This document shows, one piece after another, positions 56,591-64,000 of a stretch of 64,000 bases of DNA. Numbering within the stretch: the first letter of the stretch is position 1; each line of letters starts with the position of its first letter. The translations under genes and the position numbers were made by a program. The notes beneath the pieces were generated by a model. That model worked only from the letters and a program-made list of their open reading frames with translations, searched no databases and was not told the DNA's origin. This DNA is from Archilochus colubris (Eukaryota > Chordata > Aves > Apodiformes > Trochilidae): contig CM041092.1 of NCBI GenBank assembly GCA_023079485.1, positions 13,715,127 through 13,779,126 of the forward strand, in the 5' to 3' direction.

Positions 56591-58973
56591 TTTTTAAAAA
56601 ATTGCCTCTAGCCTTTTTTTTTTTTTTTGGTCATTCAGCTAGAAATGATCAATATTTTATTCTTCCATATCATACATATTCCATGACATGTAAAGAGGGT
56701 TGAATTCAGGAGAATACAAGTTGTTTTGTATCTGAAGTGTCTAAATAAAATATCCCCTCACAGTATGATACAGGAAAATACTGTAGCAGTTCACCTTTAC
56801 TCACATTGTTGTAAATAAGGAGTGGACCGGAGTACAAAAGATAGGGACTGCGACAAAACAGAGCTGGATGGACCTCAGTCTTTGCAGTAGGGATCGCCAT
56901 TGATGTTCCCCAAAATAATTGTGGAATTGGTGGTATTATTTTACATGGCATCCACTTTTTCCTTGGTTTCCACAAAAGAATTTCAGTTCCTTGCTCAGTG
57001 CATCGCTATGTAATTTATTAATCCATCTTCCCCAAGATGTCACTTTTTTTTTCTTTGTATGGCAATTACATATGCAGAAGTCAGCACGTGATTCAGCCCT
57101 TGAAATGTTTCCTGTTTCACACTGTAGTTCTAGTTATAAATTTATGGTTTGAATTTTTCATAAATTGGTCCAGAACTTTGTAAAATGAAGAGTGTTAAGT
57201 GATTATATTATGTCAAAGGCATTGTGCTGTCAGCAGCTGCCTTGCTGTTTTCAGCAAAATTGTCAGGATTCTGATGGGCATCACAGCAGAAGTCCTGCAA
57301 ATCTTCTTCACTGTCACATTTGCAGGAGGACACCAAGGAAATTTCAGTAAAGAAGAACATAACTAGATATTTTCTTCTAACTTTTCCCTTTTAACCAAGA
57401 GTTACTGCAGCTTAATCACTCTCCTGCCACATTTGCAGTGCTCACAAATAGGCTGTTGCTCACGCAGCTGTCTCAGTGAGAGGTGGATTCATTTGTCCCA
57501 GACACGGGTGTCTGGTGTCATGTTGGAAACCTGCAAATGTCCTTCCCAGCCTCCTGGTGCTCCATAAGAAGAATAGCAGATCTCCTGTGGACTCCTCTTC
57601 TTGTCTGCCAGGCTTATGCAGATCTCTGAGACATCACCAGACATTATGAAATGGCAGAAAAATAATTATGTGAGTGTCCCAAAACTCACCTCACATGAAG
57701 GAGACTGAATCAGAGAAAGCTGCACTGTTGTCACAGGTGCAGCAAGAGAAGCATCTGTTTTGCACTAGCAAGTTCAGAGACTGCCTCTTCAGGAGTCAGT
57801 GAACTAAAGCTGATTGTGTAAGGAATTGTCTTTTCATATTCTTTGTGGGGTGTGTGTTGGAGCCTCCGGGTTAAACTGCCACTGCAGCTAAAAGCAGAAC
57901 AGCGTTCAAGGAGGAGAGCCTGACTTTTGTGTGGCTTAGGTACAGCTTTCAGAGCAATATTTGGCATTCATTCTAGAGCACCATGAAACACATGCATTAT
58001 ATGAGCTCTCAGAACAAATTTTCTCTCTCTCATGTAGCATTTACCGTATGTTTGGCTTGTTGGCAGTTTAATCAGTCTGAATAATCTTGTTTTGTGACAA
58101 ACCTCCTAAATCACAACGGAGTGATGCAGTTTGTATGGGTGAAATGTGCTCCACAGAGATATTTCGAGTTGAAGAATAAAAATGAGAATTAGACAATACA
58201 GAACTCATTGAAAGCCAGTTTTCCAGCTGCTCTAATTTCCCACAATTTAATTTGTGTGTTGTCAAAAGCAACTTGGAGGCTTCCAGCAAGATGATGGAAC
58301 GATGGGTGAGGCTAAACAGAGGGTCTAAAATGTGCTGAATGCATTGCAGCCCCATGCTGTAAAAGAAAATCTCCTAGGACCAAATACAAGCAAGCATAAT
58401 ATCCTGGTAAATTGGACCATTAAATAAAACTGCAAAGTCATAAAGCTGTACCATTACCCTGAAATTAAAGCATTGTCACCTTTGAAATATAGAACAATTT
58501 AACAAGCATTTAGGAAGTCTTTTCAAGGCTGCACTTAACTATTCCAGGTTATACAGTAGAAGATGTGGCTACATTCTCCTACTGGGTTTTGAACGACTGT
58601 CAGCTTGTATGTGGTTTAAAATTTTACCAAGCTGAGACAGTAATAAAATAATAAAGTAGAATAATAGAAGGTAGAACTAAACAGTGACCTTTGTCTGAAG
58701 AGCAGCTTTTTCATTCTCACTGTAAATTCGCAAGTGCAGGGAGAGCTCATTAAATTGAGTAAACAGGGGGGAAAAAAAACCACAGTATGGACGGATGTAA
58801 AAAAACTGTAACATCTCCGTTGAAGTACAGGAAAAATGTCTGTATCTATGTAGTTTAACAGTCTCCAGATACTAGAAATGTCTAGAGGAGCTAGTGGAAC
58901 TCAGCTTGGTTTGCATCTGTGGTTACAATGTCACTGTCTAAAAATACAATGAAAAACAAAAAGAATAAAATTG

Positions 58974-59074
58974 TATTTTATTTTCTTTTTTAAAAATATT
59001 TCTTATTTTTATTTTTTTCTTTTATTTTCTTTTTTCTTTTGTCTTTCTTTTATTTTCTTTTTTTCCTTTCTTTT
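58974..59074 (+). repeat. T-rich (TTTTATTTTCTT) low-complexity tract
   Basis: About 100 bases made of TTTTATTTTCTTTTTT-like units, nearly free of G. It is intronic and could be unstable in length. Confidence 0.88.
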
Positions 59075-62000
59075 GAAAAATCTTCATATTGTAGAATAGG
59101 GACAGTATTTGAAGCCCCATTTTCCAAAGCCAGAGGTAGGTCTCTGCAAATGCATATGCAAGTCATGGAGCTAAGTTGCAGACAGCTGTTGCACTGCTTT
59201 CTAGCTGTATGGATCTGTGTGGATGACCGGATTACAGCTACTGTTTTCTACATAGTTTCTGAGGCATACCTGAAATGCAGGTTCCCAAGTTGTTGCCAAT
59301 AGTCTTCAGAGAACATGCTGATAGAGCTGTAAGCTTAAAATTTCTTGATCTCATTCTGAGGCAGACAGCTGTGTTCTGGGAGCAGCCCTAGTGAAACTTA
59401 TGCATGTGAATTTGAGAAAATAGTTTGATCTTTTTCTAAATGCTTCCAGGTTTCAGGTGGAGAAAATGGTGGCTGAATAAAGCTCAAGACTTGATCTGAA
59501 TGGTGAGGGTCTTTAGAAGAAAGGATGTTAAAGGTGTGGATTTCTGATCTGTGAAAGCAGGTGCCTGTGGTTTTGCTATTGTTTTGGAATTATCCATGAA
59601 TTTTCTGCCTTCCAGCTCTTAGTCACTTCTGCTTCAGGGCAGGGGGGACATCAGTGTCAGCTCTCTCACTCTGTTTAAAGCAAACTGAAGTTTAAATCCT
59701 TTTCAGGCTTATTTGCTGAGTGCAAACAAAGGATTGTCCTTTTGAAAGAAGGAACTTTCTCTGCTTTTTTTACTGCCATGTGAACGTAATCTCTTATTCT
59801 TCTACAAGGTTGTGTGTGACTTCGTGCACATTACCTTGCTTTTTATGCCTCATGCCCCTCTTTCTAAAATGGAAGTACTTATTCATTTCCTGGGAAGTGG
59901 GAATAAGCGTGGCTGAAATGGTTGAATTTCTTCCTTTTCCTCCTCTAACATTGTTGTCACCAGTTCTTTCGTCTTGAGTCTTCAGTGTGTTGGGCCACCC
60001 TTGTAATCTGAAGGCTTCCTTCAGACTCCAATCTTTTAAAGCCTCTTTCATTGTGTTTTCGTTTTTTCTTTTTTCTTTTCTCCTTTTTGCTTTGTTGAAA
60101 ATAAAAAAGCAGAAGATGTATTTCTCTGTGGTCTTTCTACACCAACTGTGCACTGGGAAAAGAAACAAACTTTTGAATGGTGATTGCTTCTACAGTCTCA
60201 GAGGTATGCTTGCTGGTGGCTCTGAATTTCAGTAGATCAGTGAGCCAAACCTATATATTTTTGGAGAAGCTCTGCTGATGATTACTTTTACTTCAAAGAT
60301 AGAGCATAAAGGGAATCTTTAACGTGATCAGCGAAGCACAGATCTGATCTGTGAAAGTAACAAGTGTAGCAGATTAATCGAGTAGTTTAGGAAATGTCTA
60401 AAGTATAACTCTGGAATTCTTCCCCTTCTCTGCTATTCTTACATACTTTCTAAATCACAATTACTTTGAATACAGAAAGAAACCTGATTTTTTTTTCTCT
60501 TCTTTTGTAAACTAGAGGATGGAAAATCTGCAGATAGCTTCTTATTTCTGAAAGATCCTGTGGCAGAATAAAGTTCTTGAATGTCAAGGTTCAGATTTCA
60601 CAGGGACAGATGAGTTCAGCTGTAATGATAAAAAGAGCACTGAAAATTAATGAACAGTCAGAGAGGAAAATAAGAGAAAGACCTGAAGAAAGACATGAAA
60701 AAAGAAGCATTGCCTGTCCAGCACACTTACTGAGTCCTTGTCACTGACATTATGTTTGTTGATGTCTTATCCAGCCTCGTTTCAAACATGTCAATTAATT
60801 ACATTTCCAGTACTTCTTCGGACGAATGCTTTATGCCATGCTCCTTTTAATAAGTTTTTTTATTAATCCTTTGTTGCTCCTAATTAGTAGGTTTTGATGC
60901 CTTTGGCTATTTTGGGTACCAGCACAGCACCTTTCCTGGTGTGCAAGTCCACAGCCTGGAAAGCACAGTGGTGTTCCCAACTCTGAAACTGTAGTGCTAG
61001 ACTGCTGTACTTCCTGAGCACTGAGAGCATTGATTTTATTGCAATCTCAAAATTATATTAATAATATATATCAATAATTCTCAGTGGGGAGGAGCTTATG
61101 ACTGCCCATCTGGAATGTCAGCAAAGACTTTGTTCCATTGTGTCTTGGGTTTGTGTTTCACTTACAGTCTCAGCAACTTGATGTTTGTTTAGTAGATTTT
61201 TCATTGTGAGCAAGGGTTAAATTTCTGCCAGCTTCAATAAAAGTTAGCTCGTCCTCAACTGCTTCTGAAAAATCTGTTCTGTTGGTGTCAGTCCTTGAGA
61301 AAACAAGAAAAAAGAGAGATTCTGGCTGGTAAGAATCACTACTTTCAGATGTACAAGGTGTGTGTTAAGTCATTGAATTATATTGGGTTGGAAGGAATAT
61401 ATGTGCAGGACTGTGCAGGGTATTGTGTTGTAGTTGTTGACAAGCAGAATCCTGGACTCAGCAATGAACCACAGAATTACAGATCTATGAGCAAACCCTT
61501 TCTGTTTACCATCACAGAAATTATGTGAGTTTTGAGAGGGGAATATATGGTTTGCTGAGTGTAAACTGTCCTTACAATTAATGCCATATATTACTGGGTG
61601 AGTAATTTCTCCTTAACTTTCAGACAGATCTTGAACAGACCTCTTTAAATAGTCTCCAGATGGTTATTGTTACTTGCCAGTCATCTGAATGCCTCCGTAA
61701 TGACAATGCATTAAATCCTCTGAGTGTCTTTGCACAGATAGTCCATTTAGGATTTTTATACACCTATTAGATTTCTGTTGGAGTAATCTGTGGGATATTT
61801 GTAGCTCAATGAAAAATACTTTAACTGCTGTGCACTGAAGTGGCCAGGAAGCTACAGGGCTCATCGTGCCAGCACACTGGGTAGTAACCAGAAAGCTCGT
61901 GCTCTTCAAGAACTCAGACCAGTTAATGTGATAAAACCATCTGAATACTTAAATGCAAAGTTTTTAAGATTGATTTAAAAGGATCCAGTTCATCATTATC

Positions 62001-63161
62001 CAGGGTCTCCCTGGTGAAGCATGAATAACAAAATAGGAACCTTTTGTCTAGATCTTGCCTCTTTTCTCTGTAACTGTCCGTAGGTTTCTGCAAGTGAGAT
62101 TGAAAACTTCCCCTCATCAAATAACCAAAATTTACTTCCTGAAAATTTTGGCTTGTCACTATCTTGTATCATCACTAGGCAAGCAGTGTTTTTGATTAGA
62201 AGGGAATTTACTGGATGTGACTCCTAGTGAGATTTACTGGGTATTACTGGGTATATAATTTACTGGATGTGCTCCTGATGGAGCACATGCAGAGTTCAGT
62301 CCTGTGAATCCTCATTAAAGAGTTTGCCTTTTACTCTGGGTCAGTTTGGCAGATTGGCTGTTCAGGCTGTCCTTGTTGCTGTCTCACCAGAACCATCTGG
62401 GAAACAGCTTCCCTGCTAAGCTAATTGCTTCTAATTGTGATTATCTCCTTATTAGGCCTACCCCAGTACTGGTCATGGGCTGGGTTGCTATGGTTCAGGT
62501 TGGGTTTAAACCTAGGTTTTACCTACAAAATCCTTTGCCAGTAAATCAAATGAAGGAGATGAGAATCAGCTCCCCAGCATGCAAAAGCAGCAGCATTTAC
62601 AGTTAGCTACAGATGCCAAGTCATATGTTGCTCTGTACCATCATCTAAGCAGAGCATTACTCATCTTACATATGGAAAAATCTGGAAGCCAAGTAAAAGG
62701 AGTGATCTGTCTTCTAGCTGGACAGTAAGAACATTCCTCAGTTTTAGCTTTGTGGCTCCTATGTCTGGTGAGTTTGTGCTACCTTATCAGCTACTGTTCT
62801 GTGCTGTATGTTATGTGCTCTCAGGTACAGCTGTTTGCAGAAAGAATGTCTCTCCTATGAGCCACATTATTATGTCTTTCCTCTCACTGCCAAACCAGAT
62901 GAAAAGGCTCTAATTCTTTTCAGATACCTGGTAATAGAAGATGCTGAAGATCTTCCGTGGTTCTTGGGAAGTTTGTTGTTTCTCTCTTCCTTGTGGGCTC
63001 TGTAGTGTTTGCTTGATCTGGTTCAGGGAGAAACAGGGGTGTGGGCTACACTGACCAATAATTGGTCTTCATCACAAAGTGGCTGTTTCAGAGTCCAGAG
63101 TCCTACTGATGCTCTCTCTGAAGCAGTATAGTGTTAGATTTCAATCATTGTTTTGGTTTTT

Positions 63162-63194
63162 CCCCTCCCCCCCCAACCCCCACCCCCCCCCGCC
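63162..63194 (+). repeat. Poly-C cluster next to an exon (G-rich on the opposite strand)
   Basis: Runs of C4, C8, C5 and C9 separated by T, AA and A, ending about 54 bases before the acceptor at 63247. The complementary strand has four G runs with loops of one or two bases, which satisfies the sequence rule for a G-quadruplex. In the transcript it is a C-rich tract of the type bound by poly(C)-binding proteins, located where it could affect the branch-point/acceptor region. Run lengths may also be subject to sequencing error. Confidence 0.9.
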
Positions 63195-63247
63195 TGTTGC
63201 AAGTTTTCTGCTGTTAACTTCCCATTCAATCCTTTTTCATTTAACAG

Positions 63248-63448
63248 AAGATAAGATCTGGACTTCAGTGCAGCATAACAACACAGGGCTGACCAGGGTC
63301 CAAGGAGCTGATCCAGAGAAGCCATACACCATGTCCTTTAACTACAACAGCAGTGCAGAGCAACTCGAAGCCATGATAAGCAGTGCAGAGTACTGTGAAC
63401 AGGAGGCAGCTTACCACTGCAGAAGATCACGTCTCCTCAATACCCCAA
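63248..63448 (+). CDS. CNTNAP5: CNTNAP5 exon (about exon 13): fibrinogen-like region, second part
   Basis: It completes a split glutamate codon, then reads [60 protein letters not shown] and RLLNTP, ending one base into the next codon. WTSVQHN is the fibrinogen-like core; [10 protein letters not shown] contains two conserved cysteines. NNT and NSS are candidate N-glycosylation sites. The length is 201 nt, phase 1 at both ends. The acceptor is TTCATTTAACAG and the donor is the consensus GTAAGT. A 12-nt repeat (AGCAGTGCAGAG at 63349 and 63379) makes an in-frame SSAE repeat ten residues apart. Placement is about residues 632-699. Confidence 0.95.
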
Positions 63449-64000
63449 GTAAGTGCTGTGATCCCAAATCTTTTTTTGAGCACTGTCACTGAGCAGAAAA
63501 AAAAAGGAAAAAAAAACACCAAACCAAGTCAAAATTAATAGTAGCAATACAGAACAGGGTGAAAAGTCTCACTTTCTTGGATGCCACTGGGCAGTGCTTG
63601 TCCTCTGCAAGAGGGTCTAAGCTCTGCAGAGGATCTTCCACTCTGTAAGTTCATGTGCACTAATGCTCTTAAAGCTTCTACAATGGAAACTGAGAAACTA
63701 CTAAAAACTACTGTTTAACTGATGGTAAATGGCTGTGTTTATTATTTTATGGTTTTTTACTCTATATTAAAGACAGAAAGAATCCAGGTTGCTCTAGACT
63801 CTTAGGATGTTTCTAGAGAAGAGGGAGTTGCACCCTCTTCTGAGTCCTGCATGCCTGAATATGATGTCTAAGGTGCTTGATGATACAGTTTCTGGAGCAA
63901 AACTAATTTTCTCTTTGTGGTAAAGGGGAAGGTTTTTTCCCTGGCTTAATGTACCAGCAACAAGAAACCAGAGGGTCTGATTAATTTGTGTCTCTCTGTG
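63449..64000 (+). other. Start of the next intron (window edge)
   Basis: It opens with GTAAGTGCTG. A short A-rich run lies at 63497-63520. No further exon is seen before the window ends; the next would be expected to continue the fibrinogen-like region. Confidence 0.7.

Larger units (their letters stand above)
51676..63247 (+). other. Intron, 11.6 kb (fibrinogen-like region)
   Basis: Phase-1 intron. It contains several simple-sequence tracts (53321-53382, 54738-54788, 55076-55114, 56213-56255, 58974-59074), a 22-bp-period duplication (56548-56590) and a poly-C cluster near its 3' end (63162-63194). No CR1 or LTR is recognised, in contrast to the other two large introns. Confidence 0.7.

Overview
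The window is vertebrate, almost certainly avian, nuclear DNA. It is AT-rich and intron-dominated with canonical GT-AG splice sites. It carries several chicken-repeat-1 (CR1) retrotransposon tails ending in the ATTCTRTG octamer, and an LTR that I recognise by memory as a type common in neoavian birds. No prokaryotic-style gene, operon, CRISPR array or tRNA/rRNA gene was seen.

The window lies inside one plus-strand gene, the bird orthologue of CNTNAP5 (contactin-associated protein-like 5, Caspr5), a neurexin-superfamily single-pass membrane protein of the nervous system. Nine consecutive coding exons can be read: 337-540, 3033-3217, 6101-6244, 16910-17174, 19787-19936, 21045-21216, 36591-36697, 51556-51675 and 63248-63448. 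They join in perfect phase to 1,548 nt (515 full codons plus split codons at both ends) with no stop or frameshift. In order they encode laminin-G domain 1 (first three exons), laminin-G domain 2 (next three), the first EGF-like module (one exon), and the start of the fibrinogen-like region (two exons). By comparison with the family layout these are probably exons 5-13 of about 24. The discoidin exons lie upstream and the rest of the fibrinogen-like region, laminin-G 3/4, EGF 2, the membrane segment and the cytoplasmic tail lie downstream, all outside the window.

Layout: 0-6.3 kb holds the laminin-G1 exons in short introns. From 6.2 to 16.9 kb is a 10.7-kb intron with one CR1 tail, one LTR fragment and one antisense CR1 tail. 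The laminin-G2 exons cluster at 16.9-21.2 kb. A 15.4-kb intron (21.2-36.6 kb) holds a nearly complete solo LTR of about 1 kb, three older CR1 pieces and a long AT-rich repeat-poor stretch before the EGF exon. A 14.9-kb intron (36.7-51.6 kb) carries the youngest-looking CR1, with a long open C-terminal reverse-transcriptase reading frame, and a second CR1. An 11.6-kb intron (51.7-63.2 kb) is mostly simple-sequence and unique DNA and ends in an unusual poly-C run just before the last exon.

I found no previously undescribed biological system. The points most worth a second look are the C-tract beside exon 13, the hairpin and tandem-repeat structure of the LTR pieces, the open-frame CR1 with a micro-duplicated 5' junction, a small CpG cluster in an intron, and several symmetric exons that could be skipped without breaking frame.
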